From Phorcus lineatus (Eukaryota > Mollusca > Gastropoda > Trochida > Trochidae), in assembly GCA_921293015.1 (NCBI GenBank), contig OV121086.1, positions 39,121,194-39,185,193 of the forward strand: a DNA stretch of 64,000 nt. Reading direction: 5' to 3'. The notes under the pieces are model-generated. The model made no database searches and had not been told where the DNA came from. It saw only the letters and a list, made by a program, of their open reading frames with translations. Positions 51,152 to 63,249 of this stretch are shown one piece after another (position 1 is the stretch's first letter; each line of letters opens with the position of its first letter). Position numbers and translations under genes: made by a program.

Positions 51152-51395
51152 TGAATGATATGTAAGCAAATTTGGTGAGTATGTTTATTAAATGTTGGTT
51201 AACAACAAAATATCAACAACGATAAAATCATTTGATTGATGACAAATACAGCCTGATATTACCATCCATGGGTGTGGGTGATGCTTTGTATTGCCAGGTG
51301 TTTATTTGAAAAACTAATGATACATCATATTCATGATTTGTGTTTTATTTGAAATGTGTGTACTTGACCGCAAATATTGTAGTTTAGTCATAACA

Positions 51396-51456
51396 GGTAC
51401 TCATTGGTACTCATTGGTACTCATTGGTACTCATTGGTACTCATTGGTACTCATTG
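51396..51456. repeat. 10-bp tandem repeat (GGTACTCATT)x6
   Basis: Six perfect consecutive copies of GGTACTCATT, without variation. Confidence 0.97.
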
Positions 51457-51974
51457 TTTGTGACCTATTGCTTTACATCCTAGCATGGCAGCCCCAAGTT
51501 GTTCACTACAAAGAGATAGTTTGGTCAACGATTGAAAACATTTCGAGACATTAGACTGTTATTTTGTCTAATACTTGCATTATGAAGTAATTATTGTAAG
51601 TGTTATCAAAACTAACGATAAAGATGTTTTAACCAAAAAAGTAAATGCAAAAAGAACATAAATCGCAAAGACATAACAGAATTACATCTTCACGATCAAC
51701 AAATTATCTTTAGATCGTGTCAACACGCACTTCTTGTTTTTCAAAGATGTCTAAATATTCACAACACTTTTCAGTTAGAGAATTTACAACACGTTCATCC
51801 ATATTCCAACATTGCGTGCAGTTAAGTGAAAGTGCTTACCCTTGCATACGAAAGAGAAAAGTTGAAGAAATATGATTCCTTAGGAATGAAGGTGTCAATT
51901 GATAGAGCTGTGTCGAATGGAAGACAACGAGTAGTTTACACGCAGTTTATTGTTTATATTATTTTATCTTCTAA

Positions 51975-52019
<45 letters not shown>
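51975..52019. repeat. (GAT)n microsatellite
   Basis: About 15 perfect GAT units; the source of false poly-Met and poly-Ile frames. Confidence 0.97.
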
Positions 52020-52020
<1 letters not shown>

Positions 52021-53239
52021 AGTAATGTAATCTTAAGTAATACTCTTTTATCCATGCCAGGCAACAGAAAATGATGATATATATTAGTGGCCAGCAAAGA
52101 ATTGATTGTGTATGTTCTTAAAAGCATGCGAATCACAGTGTGTTGTGCTCTTGCCTTCAATGAGTGAGATAATGGAATCAGCAATGTGTTTAATTTACGA
52201 AAGATTGTGGGGCATGTCAAAAACTTTATTAATCAACCCAAGCATATTACCACAAAATTACCAGAAACGTTAGAGACGCTTGATGTATGGAAAAGTTTCA
52301 GAGATTAATCATAAATCCCGGAAGGCAAACTAATTACTGTCCAATGATCCATTAATCTTGAGCTTATATAGCGTGTAGCATGTTCAAGAAATCATATAAA
52401 TTTTTGTCTTATAGTCTAGAACCTCCTTTATAGGGAAAACAGGAGGCCGTTATTTGCTACATGCAACACCAACTTCTTGAAATAAACCATGTCTTGTCTA
52501 CTAAGAAAACATAAAGGGATATCGTTCAACATTATTCTCTATTACTTTTCTTTGTTATATCATGCTTTACTGGCATTAGTTGTTCTTTGAGAATATTTGA
52601 GTTTTTCTATGGGACTTTCCTATTAAGGGTTATGTTTGAAGTATGGTATCTAATAATTTCTTAATAACATAACATCGACAAACAGAGGTACTGACTTGAA
52701 CTTGAATGGTCAAAGTAAGTGGCCTTTGGTTGACTGATTAATAAAACAACTGTTAATATAAGTAAAATAAAATAACTTACTCTTTCTCGTACGTGTGCAT
52801 CTGTATGCATTCTTCATTTGATTTTAAAAAACACATCTCTCATGCGTATTTCTAAACTACTCTGTTTATTGTGCTTATAAACTGATATTCTAGCATGGAG
52901 GAATGTTAATCATTCAGTTCATTTGATTTAAATCATATAATTTAATACAGAAATGTAATATTCAGTTGAATATAATACACATGTCAGGGACGTCGGTAAA
53001 AGAAAATCTGAAAGTAATGATGTACGTGCTTAATGGCATAGGGACGTCATGGCACAAGAATGAGGATTTTTCTAATCATTTCCGGTCGTGAAAGTGAATG
53101 AAATAAGTGACTTATGCCTCGTTGATTCGAAAGCTTTTTGTCAGCTAAATCGTTTTATATGCTTCATCAATTTGACAGTGTAATGATTTCCTATAAAAAC
53201 TATGACTGATCGTGCTTCATTTAATTGAACTGAAATATG

Positions 53240-53645
53240 GTCTGAACATTATCTGCTTACACACGTAACTTAGTCGTACTTAATGTTACAAAAATAATGC
53301 TAGAAATGTTCATACCACAAAAATACTAATGTCAAGCGTAAAGGATTATACTTTAAGTACTTGATAATCATTAAGTTGTAATTAGATCTTATATAAACTT
53401 ATTTGAACAATACCTGTTTACAAGAGTTAGTCGTACTCAGTTATCTACATAATGATATATCACAAGTGTTTATACCACATAACTGTAATTTGTAACTCAA
53501 TTTTAGATGAAATGATATGAACAAAAACGGTCAGCAGTGCCCAGTGTTCCAAAAGAAGACGCAGAAATGTTTATACCACATAAATAATGTCCAGAAACAT
53601 TAAATTGTACCATGGACATTTGATAATCATTAAACTGTAATTAAG
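53240..53645. repeat. Degenerate direct repeats
   Basis: Three diverged units share GAAATGTTYATACCACA (53310, and 53563 with T), TTGATAATCATTAARYTGTAATTA (about 53361 and 53620), and GTTTATACCACATAA in the middle unit (53467). TTAGTCGTACTYA also occurs twice (53270 and 53428). Probably an old tandem duplication of unit size about 150-250 bp. Confidence 0.6.
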
Positions 53646-56600
53646 CTATTGCTCATGTGATATCTCAACTGGATTGGTTCATGCGTAAGGTCTAATAGAA
53701 AGTTGACATTCGACACCAAGACAGAGATCTGACATTGACAGTTGTATTGATTTCCCGCTCGGGGTGACAGCATCAGTTAATTCCTTGGTGCAATTTGGGC
53801 TCATGGCTCCATCCGAAGTGTCAGAATTTGTTGATGTGCAGACAAAATCAGACGAAAATGTCGATTCTACTTCAGCTTTCCATCTGATAATGTCACGTGG
53901 ATTATTTGGATAAAAGTTGCTTAATTGGAAATTGACCGAGACGTTGCGTTTGAAATAGCAAACTTGTTTGGTGTTGGTATTTTTAACTTAATCGATAAAT
54001 CCATTGTGGTGGTTTAAGAGAGTTTAAAAAAACATTTACATTCTCAATCTAATATTCAAAACTTATTATTTTTTACACTCTTAAAGGATGTTCCTTGACG
54101 TTGCACAGGATATGCGGGTAATATGCAGTTTCTTCAATGCACTAACAAACTTCATAACGTAATAAATAAAAACAGTATACATGCATGTTTATAGACACCG
54201 ATACCGATCATTTTTAGTTAACTTCATAAAGCATTCATTCACAATATTGAATTCGGTGTCAATAAATCCTCATGGATTATTATCTTCAGTACTATCCCAG
54301 TAAATTCATAACACCCATCCACACAGAAAGATGAGTTTCTCATCTTATGAAACAATCTATTAAATTTAGTAGTGAATATACTTTTGTGTTACAACTGGAC
54401 TAGGATGCTCGGGGCGTTCTGCATGTTGTAAGATGTAGAACAATAGATCTTAAAAATTTAGCATATTTTATCAGAGTTTCCCGAATTATTCCATTCCTCT
54501 TTGTTTTATTACTGCTGAGACCAATCACTGCCATGTAAATGCCCTTAGCCGAACGCTAAACATCGAGAGGTTTGCGTTTCAGAGTTACCTGATTTTGAAC
54601 GAAATCAAGGTTTTGACTCAATCAAGTCGTTGGCATAAGATCAGATACATATCTTTTATAGTCGAAAACACTTATGTTGTACCATAGCTAGACTGAACGT
54701 CATACTATCATACCAATTGTGCGTTTTCAGGACAATTTCTCTGGAAGGTTAAATCTCAACAAAAGCATGACCATGGACTATATATGAAAAATACGACTTT
54801 GTCAATGTAGGAACATTGTTCCAAATCTTTCTCTGAGTAAATAAAGTTTGGTGCATTGATGGAAAACTCTGTGGTACTCTTTCAATCTGAAACCTGCGAG
54901 CATCGACTGGAACTGATGAACCATCGGTGATATGGTCATGAATTCAAGTAAGATTTGACCACATAAAATCACGAGCTAAAGAAACGTCACCATTTACATA
55001 CATATTTAAATACATATTTCAATCCACGAGTGATAAATTTAGCTGATAAAGGGTTACATCATATCTTCAGAATTCAAGAAAACTATTTTAAAACTTTTAA
55101 ATCAATATCTGTTCACATTTCTGGAAAAGACGCATTTGCGTTACTAGACGAGAAAGGAGAGTCAAAAAGGGCTTTTTTGACTATCTTTATGGTATTCTAC
55201 ATTGTAAAGTTTATATATGCCGATTAAATTGTAAAAATATTATTTATAATATAAATCATGATCTTCTATCAAAATTGCCAAAAAAGTCGCCCAAAAACAT
55301 CTTTCGAAAACACATTTTAGTACCCTTAGTGTATATGAACACAGAACTAGAAGTATCATAGTCTGATGTATTAACTTGTGAGAACTTCTTAATAATACAT
55401 GTGCCTATAACCGACATTTAGAATCGCCTCTCTCTGGCAGCAGTGTTTTCTATTCTGTTGAGTTTACATGCATGCCGCTTATTTACTGCAGAAAAGTTGC
55501 CAACACTTCAGCAATTCGAAAATGAGATTAAATTTGTTTCACCACATCAATAAAAAAACAACTAACAACGGAGCACAGTATGCAAAATTTAATTGCAAGA
55601 AATGCAAATACAGCATGAGCGCCATAAGGAAGATGTTTATATATAAATGTTGTAACAAAATATTATTTGCGTAATCCAGTCACACACGCACACTCACAAC
55701 ATTCAGTAGCATTCATAGCAACATTAACAGCGTCGGTTCAACATCCAGTCTTTTAAAGGGACAGTATAAACGAGCTTCTTATGGATAGGAATTTCATGGG
55801 TATATTCTTGTGTGTGTCTTTAGCTTGACCCAACGTAATCCTCTGAACATTTTAATATTTAACTGAATGTCATTTTGATGTTCCTTCCACAAAACCTGCC
55901 GTACTATTCCTTTAATCCATCAAACAATATCATAACCATCATTAACCCATTATAACACAATTGATAATTCGGAAACTAGGCAAGTCCAAAGATGAGCTCC
56001 TTTCCAACCATGCCAAGGATGTAAACCTTCAAACCATTTTAATAAAGAGGGACACCATATTTAAACAAAAGTCTTATCTAAAGCTGAATAAAAAGGGCAC
56101 ATTGTTCAATAACCGATACATCAATCTCCCTTTACGAGAGTTGGTAAAATTTTGAAAAATAGCCTCTTGCCAAAGAATAATAATGATTCCATCATTCATG
56201 ACGATAATGAAACGTTTTACCGAAAGTGTAACTTAGCCAGAGCAATAATATTTTCCGAGTCATAAATTATACGTAGAAAAGAAAGGCATCGGTTTGGAGC
56301 GCAACAGTCGAACCTTGGGACACGATGAAAAATTGTTGGACATCACTAACGCGGTTTTCGTCCTGCGCCGGAATTTGATCACAAAACTGTTTTGTTCATT
56401 TATGCTCTTCATCAAGTAACGGATATTCAAATGAGGAATCATTTAAAAGCTTGCCCAAGAAACATCGTTGCACAATCAGACAATAGATATGAAAAAATGC
56501 GCAAGGCCGAACATTGAGAAACAAATCCATGAATAACTTACTATCACATTTGTAATTACAACGGGTTTGAGAGGCGAAAATGAATCACATTTGACAATAT

Positions 56601-57282
56601 ATAAATCACTAATAAGGGATCACACTAAGTAGTGATCATGAGAAGAAATGTTCAATGAGAAAACGTTTCATAATTGTTTTTGTCAAAAACGAATTTATCT
56701 TTGAATGGAAACACAAGTGCTCTCAAAGCCTTTAAAAGCAATATAACAATGGCAAGAAGTTAGTGTGTATTAAAAGGAAGAAGCACGACGTCTCCATTTT
56801 ATATAAAGTATATTTCGTGCTAATGATTTTGCTCTTTTAAAGAGAAACTCCGTATGCTTCTTGGGTCACATATTCAAAATTTTTAATGCTTCCATTTTTA
56901 ACAGTTCAGTAGTTAATAATATAAAGCTAAAAGGTCTCGATTCTGAGCTAAAAAAAAAAGGACAATGACAAGCGTTAAGTTAGTTAGTCAAACAAAATTT
57001 GGCAACTTAACTAAACCTTGTATTAGTTAAAATTTGAGTTTTATAGTGTGTGAAAGGTTATGTAACTAATTCATATAATCAGTACATATGATTTCAGCTT
57101 AGAACTCACATTAGGGTGTTGTTATATTTTCATTGAAAATTACCAATTCTTATATATTTGGCATATGTAGATTAGTAATAGAATGTTTTGGCAATACTTG
57201 GTGTTTTAACATGTATGGTAGGCCAAATTAGATACCACGAAATCACGGAGTGACTCTTTAAATTAGCAATATTTGTTATAAG
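53646..57282. other. Intergenic; orphan SINE fragment at 54888-54905
   Basis: Apart from an 18-nt exact match to the SINE body (TGAAACCTGCGAGCATCG, also at 23666-23683), I see no repeat or gene. Short frames at 55030, 55468 and 55961 are K/N/I-rich and look like noise. Confidence 0.45.
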
Positions 57283-58758
57283 TTATTTTCGATTCCTTGT
57301 TTCAAGTAGAAACTCTTTCTTATCATTAGCATCTACAACAGTTCTGGAATGCTTTCTGATTGGTCCACGTGACAGGATGTAGAGAAGAGGACACAGTGCA
57401 ACCTGGGTATACGTCAACCAGGCAGATAGAGTTACAAATACTGAAGCAATGTTCCCGGTTTTATCAAACATTCGCCAAAACGCAAGCACAATATAGGGGA
57501 ACCACAACGAACAGAAAACACACGTTACCACAAAGAATAATCTGGTCAGATGTTCGTTTTTCACTGTGTGAAGATTAACCACTCTACCAAAGTTTGGTCG
57601 CACCTGCATTCGTAATGGATTTAAAGCCGGGTTGGCGCCAAATCCATTCATCACATTTACCAATGCTTGGCCGTTGGCTCCCGGTCCAAAGAATGTCCAG
57701 TTTGAGCTACGAGCCGGCTGATGCTCAAGTGGTCTCATTTTACGATGTCGTCGTAAAAACGAGAAGACTCGGAAGTAGAGGAAGACGGATACAAAGACAA
57801 TGAGTGAGAAAACTAGCACAAAACCCAAAGTATCATTTGCCTTGTAGTATTTGTGATGAAACGTGCACTGACTCTCATCAGCTATAAACACATATGTCCC
57901 TATTCCCACCACAGGAGGGAAAGACATCGCAAATGCTATAGTCCATCCTACCACAACCACAATAAGATTCACGAGTCCCCGAGATCGTCGTTTATAGATT
58001 TTGGAATACACAATTGAAAAATGTCTGTCTATCGCAATGGCAAGCACTGCTGCAGATGAGCTATATATAAAAAACGAGTTTGCAAAAGCAAAGAGTTTGC
58101 AGGCTGAAGATCCGTACTTCCAAACTGACCCTTGCAAAACAGTCATCAGCACAAGTGGCACACAAAACACAGCTCTGGATAAGTCAGAGACGCACAGACT
58201 CAAAAGATAGTAAAACGGAGGTCGATGAAGATTCCCTTCTTTCACGATTGTATATATGATGAACCCATTGCCTGATACTCCTGACAGTGATATAAGGACA
58301 AGAGACACTGTTTTAAGAAGCAATGCGACTAACGATGCACCTTCCTGGCTATCTGTAGTTGTCACAAACGATATGATTGTCGTCACAGTTGTCATAATGT
58401 CTAGTACTGGCTTGGTCTGATTGTACTCCAAAAGAATAGATTGATTGTTTACGTCCGGAAACGCACTGGTAAAGTAACTGTCCACGGTTGAAGGTAAGTC
58501 AAATAATTGAGTAGATTCACTCAGGTTAGATGGTGAGAGTGTATCTGAAGGCAAGAAATTTGACATATTATATTCCATTGTAGAATTGTCCACCGATATC
58601 GATGCACTTATATTGACAACTTCTGGGTTCCATTCCAACGTGTCATTTGATAAATCCCCATAGTCCAGCAGGTCGTAGTCTGTGGCATTAACAGTCATAT
58701 TGCTACCCCAAGCCATGCTACTCTTAAAAGTATCGCTGAATGCTAGCTTTGTATTCAT
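57283..58758 (-). CDS. SREB-family orphan G-protein-coupled receptor (GPR27/GPR85/GPR173-like)
   Basis: 491 aa in one exon, ATG 58758, TAA 57285-57283; an in-frame TAG lies 12 codons upstream of the ATG. Class A seven-transmembrane receptor of the plasma membrane: TM1 about 145-172 (N164), TM2 181-207 (D192), TM3 217-249, TM4 262-284, TM5 308-333, TM6 404-428 (W419, P421), TM7 434-463. C220 and C298 can form the usual disulfide. SREB signatures: HRPPFYYLLSLCVSDLSRA, GTYVFI with QCTFHHKYYKANDTLGF, RRHRKMRPL and NWTFFGPGANGQA in loop 3. The vertebrate SREB receptors are conserved brain receptors without an agreed ligand. Unusual: the ~145-residue N-terminus with nine N-glycosylation sequons (vertebrate members have short ones), DRH in place of DRY, and CPLLY in place of NPxxY. 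Confidence 0.92.
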   Translation of the reverse strand: MNTKLAFSDTFKSSMAWGSNMTVNATDYDLLDYGDLSNDTLEWNPEVVNISASISVDNSTMEYNMSNFLPSDTLSPSNLSESTQLFDLPSTVDSYFTSAFPDVNNQSILLEYNQTKPVLDIMTTVTTIISFVTTTDSQEGASLVALLLKTVSLVLISLSGVSGNGFIIYTIVKEGNLHRPPFYYLLSLCVSDLSRAVFCVPLVLMTVLQGSVWKYGSSACKLFAFANSFFIYSSSAAVLAIAIDRHFSIVYSKIYKRRSRGLVNLIVVVVGWTIAFAMSFPPVVGIGTYVFIADESQCTFHHKYYKANDTLGFVLVFSLIVFVSVFLYFRVFSFLRRHRKMRPLEHQPARSSNWTFFGPGANGQALVNVMNGFGANPALNPLRMQVRPNFGRVVNLHTVKNEHLTRLFFVVTCVFCSLWFPYIVLAFWRMFDKTGNIASVFVTLSAWLTYTQVALCPLLYILSRGPIRKHSRTVVDANDKKEFLLETRNRK

Positions 58759-60814
58759 TGAGTTAGCAGCGACGGAATGCTTTGATCGCTATTCCTAGGG
58801 GATGTATTGCGAACATTTGACAAACTGGCAGTCATTTTCACAACAAAAGCGTTTGATGGACGTTTTGTACGCTATTTATAACAGCAACAGATGCCTTTCT
58901 CGTCATGTATTAGCATAGAATCCTTCTGAACTTGTTTCACTTAATCCTTAAATCACCATTTCGTTCGTCTGCGACACTGAAGGACTTTTATCATCCGGAA
59001 AAGCACAGTTACTGCGATATCGATCCAAATAATTTGCTGAAGTGTAGCAGAAAATTAATAATAACTTGAAGTCACACTAATCGCGTTAGGTTCTTAACCA
59101 AGCCATCATCTTTCGTGTGCAGATAATCCTTGAGGAATTCATGTCCTGGAGGTGAAGCTAAAAGAAAACAGTTAACGCTGAAGAAACGCTTCAAGGGTTT
59201 AACACGCAGGCTGAAGTCCTTGGGGAAGAAAATCTTACACTTCTACAGCACGAGTAGTTCCTGTATCTAATTCTCCCGGGTATCCTTTCTCGTAGTAGAG
59301 TGGAATAAAAACAATTGACGTAAGCCTCGTTCCACTAAAACACGCCTTCGGTTTTTGCTGAGAGCAGTAGAGTTCGTGTAAAGAGGAAAGACAAGATGAA
59401 TAACAATGCATGGAAACACGCGTCGAGACTTTGCTATGGGCACTAAACTTATCTTTATGTTTTACCCAAAGCAAACATCGAACATAACAACTCTGACACG
59501 GCTGGCTCCTTCACAGCACTGAGACGTGCTTTTGTGTTATGGCACAAAAAAACCTGCCGTTCACACAAGTTGTCCTTCAATTTGAATAGCAAATTGACGT
59601 TATTGATGGAGAGATAACATAATATTCTTCATTATGTTATGGATTCTTTGTCGTATCTGCCCTAAACGAAAGAGGTCTCTATTGTTTACTGTGTGTCGCC
59701 GAAAAAAATCAATAAATAGGGACAGTTTAGCAGCTATGAATAATAACCGTCACCTGATAGAAAAGTAGCTGTGCACGGTGTTACAGCGCTATCAGACATG
59801 TACCGCAAACACGCTATTGACATAGTGTACACCAGCCGACTGTACGGCTAAAATCTGGATATGTTGTCAGGAGAGTATGAGCAGGCTAATGAACGCCATG
59901 AAATATTCAAGACGTAGCTTCTCTATGATGCATGTTATGCGAACTAGGTAATTTGGTCGACCGATGAATGACAGCATGTTGTTTGATACCACTTAAGGGC
60001 ATGTACGTTCAAGTCAAAGCGGAGTCTGATAATTGCAATCATAAATATTTAACCAGCTTTTATGCTTGCAGCATCAAACATAGCAACAGTAAAAGCAAGG
60101 TCCTGTTGGGGAACATCAATGTCCTTAAGCAAGGTCAATCAAACTTGTTTCCCATCTTTTTAATATTGGATTCTAGTTCTTGGGTATTTTCGAAGGCGTA
60201 TATGCAATATTTCGTTATGTTTGTTATAATATACGGCAAACAGGAGTTTGTTATAAGTTGAATTGTTTTTGTCAATGATAATTTGATTCGATGTAGACTG
60301 AAGTCAGTGTCGTTTAAATCTTGCCTTCATTTACTATCCATCCTGCCACAATTTGTTGCCAGAAATTCAGTATATTATTCCGAATTTCTAACCAATGGGA
60401 AATGAAGGCCGTATCATGAACCAAATGTTATCGCTCAATTACAAAGCCAAATACTTCCTTAACTGAAAACACAGTCGTTAAAGTGTTGTTAAAGTGATTT
60501 TAAAGGATGCTTGGGGCTTTAGAATCTGTCCAATATGTTGGAAATCTTCGTCTGAGTGTTTCAACGACTGATTCCGGTCTTAATAACGACTCTCAACTGT
60601 TTACTTGTCCGTGACTTTGTCGTTCATTATTGAAGCGGTGCCAATTCACAAGTCTGCGGTGACACTGAAATATAAAGGGAAAGTCTATTAACAACATGAA
60701 AATAAAGTAGAAAGATGCAGAAAATGATTATTCATTAAAAAATAGGTATACCGTCTTTCAAAATCAAAATCGGTGAAAATATTCTACAAGATGGCTAATT
60801 TGATGACTTGAAAT
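58759..60814. other. Upstream region of the receptor gene, no gene recognised
   Basis: Probably holds the 5' UTR and promoter of the minus-strand receptor, but no TATA box or UTR exon boundary can be fixed. The 79-codon minus-strand frame at 59474-59235 has no recognisable family. Confidence 0.45.
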
Positions 60815-61073
60815 AAATCATCAATGGACATTGTAACGATACATCATCAATGGACATTGTAACCATAAATCATCAATGGACATTGTAACCAAACATCATC
60901 AATGGACATGGTAACCATACATCATCAATGGACATTGTAATCATAAATCATCAATGGACATTGTAACCATAAATCATCAATGGACATTGTAACGATACAT
61001 CATCAATGGACATTGTAACCATAAATCATCAATGGACATTGTAACCATACATTTGTACATCATCAATGGACAT
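60815..61073. repeat. 26-bp minisatellite, about 10 copies
   Basis: Unit CATCAATGGACATTGTAACC plus ATAAAT, with copies starting near 60819, 60844, 60871, 60897, 60922, 60949, 60975, 61001, 61027 and 61061. Spacing is regular at about 26 bp except for the last, which follows an 8-bp insertion. Units differ by a few substitutions (CGATACAT, CATAAAT or CAAACAT at the junction). Confidence 0.95.
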
Positions 61074-61339
61074 ATTACCCAATGTTTGATATAGCAAGAT
61101 TCTGATTTCCTTGATACGATCTACTTTCAAATAGACAATTTCATATTCAGTAAACGGCGTCGTACAATACGAACATTATATATTCACATAACAAACTCCC
61201 AAAAAGTTATTTAGTTGATACTTTCATAAGAAATATGTAACCTTACATCATACAGTTGATACGCGTATTATTAATGTATGATATGTGTATAAATATATCA
61301 GAAATTTATATATATATTGCACAGCTGTGTATAAATGTA

Positions 61340-61465
61340 TCAGCTATGTATAACATTACATGTGCATGATAAAGCTATCTCAATGTATAACATTACATGA
61401 TAAAGCTATTTCAATGTATAACATTACACGATAAAGCTATATCAATGTATATAATTACATTATAC
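61340..61465. repeat. About 31-bp tandem repeat, 4 copies
   Basis: Unit TCAATGTATAACATTACATG followed by ATAAAGCTAT(T). The first copy has a 4-nt insertion and the last is diverged. Confidence 0.85.
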
Positions 61466-63166
61466 AGTTAATAAGTCTATCAGAAATGTATCAGGAATAT
61501 GATGAAAACATCAGAAATGAATATGTCCAGCGTAATAGCGAAATGCATTCGCACATCAAGTATTGGTTTCCATAATTGCATAAAACATCGGCTCGCACAT
61601 GACTGGTTTCACGGTGAAGCCCTATCAATGCTTAATGATTGGCCGACCGTCACGAAGTGCATGAAACATGAGGAATAGATGTCCATATCATGTATCTTCC
61701 GTAACACCGCCAGGAAAGGGCCTGCTGTTAATCAATAGGACAGGCATGCACGACTTAGGCTTGTCATGTTGTTTCAAAATAACTGATTTACTTGGCATTG
61801 CAAAGGGATTATTGATGTGCTTTATCAATATTGTCAGTATGCCAATGTTTGACCTTTAAGAGTTTCAGCATTAATTCCACAACTGTTTAGAGTGATTGAT
61901 AAATTTGCGGATTCACATTCGGTCGCTGTGTTATTGCAGCACATTCTGTTTAAGTCTTAAGTTGAAATACCTGACACTTGTAATTTCAAACTAAATGAGT
62001 ATTTGATGATTTTTTTGAACATGAGGAATAAAAAAAAATTATTTTTTTTTTCTATTTGATAAAAGCAATTTTGTCAAGAGCACCTTACTGAAAATGACTT
62101 AAAGATACCATTGGTGTCCAGCATCCGTTAGGGATGAAAGAAAATGCTTTGGTATATGATTGGGTTTAGGAGAGGTTTGTACTGTTGGAAAAATTTTTGG
62201 TTTTTACTTTATAGGACAGGGCAGAATTTCTGCTACTCTTACAGTGCTTTATCAAGTCTGCATATTTTAAGTTAAAAGAAACTCCTGTATACTAAAAAGA
62301 GATAAACAAAACTTATGGTTCCGTGCTGAAGATATTAAAATACCAAGATTGGTGAGGAATCTGAACGTTTTATTATCATTTTTAATTGCTTTAATCAAAA
62401 TACGTTTTCTTCAACGTAGAATATCTACAGATGAAATAAAAGTAAATGTCAAAACCAACCATCTTGTAAAATCGTACTTTTTCTCTATCAATAATATCAC
62501 ACACCGAAATCGTTATTCCCATAGACGTTACTTCATCAATTTATCATTTGATCGCAGACATTTACATAAAACGAGGTAAAGGAATGGTTGATTACGTCCA
62601 CGACAAATCAAATTAACTTTATCTTTAGTTAATGCAGTGTGCTTAATGTCATTACATTATCTTCGACAATATCCATACTCATACAGGGCCTAGCATAATC
62701 ATGATATTCGTTGAGTGACACTTGTGCACTTACCAAATGATCATTTTTACTTAATGCTCTCATATTCACATATCTCGCAGTACAAACCCATAACTAATAA
62801 AACAATATCGGTATTTACAACACATGAATATTACGCATACAAATTCGTCTTTCAGGCAGGATCGTTCAACAAATACCATTGTTTATTATTGAATGTCTCA
62901 GTAATCATTACTTACGACAGTTGAGAATCATTATATTTATCACGTAAGTGGGATCATTGTTATCATTTACCATATTTCCTTTTCACCCGAGTTTAATTGA
63001 TATTAGATAATTAACATTAGTATTGTTTGAAAAAACATACAAATGAACGTTGCGCTGATTGTTGTTTACATAGTTAGTAGAAAGTATCATATATCCTCAT
63101 GGTTCCTTCCTGATAACGATACATCTTTTTGGACAGCTTTAGCTTGTGATAGTTTTTGCTGAGTTA
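61466..63166. other. Intergenic, nothing recognised
   Basis: AT-rich sequence with an A/T homopolymer patch near 62027-62052; no coding or repeat signal found. Confidence 0.55.
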
Positions 63167-63249
63167 CTTGAAAACACATCTATTTAGTCTACTTTATTAT
63201 ACTTTAGGCCATGAGGCCACTGTACAAATAAATTCTGTTCTGTTCTGTT
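63167..63249 (+). mobile_element. Probable 3' end of a non-LTR retrotransposon (LINE)
   Basis: A GTTACTTGAAAACACATCTA stretch, whose translation resembles the LKTHLF end of CR1/L2-like polymerases, is followed by a GGCCATGAGGCCACTG block and ACAAATAAATTCTGTTCTG, ending in a short (TTCTG) repeat. This is the typical layout of a 5'-truncated LINE with a microsatellite-like tail. No reverse transcriptase domain lies upstream. Confidence 0.5.

Noticed and set aside
51826-52220. Poly-Met and poly-Ile frames
   Set aside because: Translation of the (GAT)n microsatellite.
57360-58210. Several plus-strand proteins of 69-72 aa
   Set aside because: Antisense shadows of the SREB-like receptor.
60815-61073. 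A CRISPR array
   Set aside because: Eukaryotic context; whole 26-bp units repeat with no unique spacers, so it is a minisatellite.
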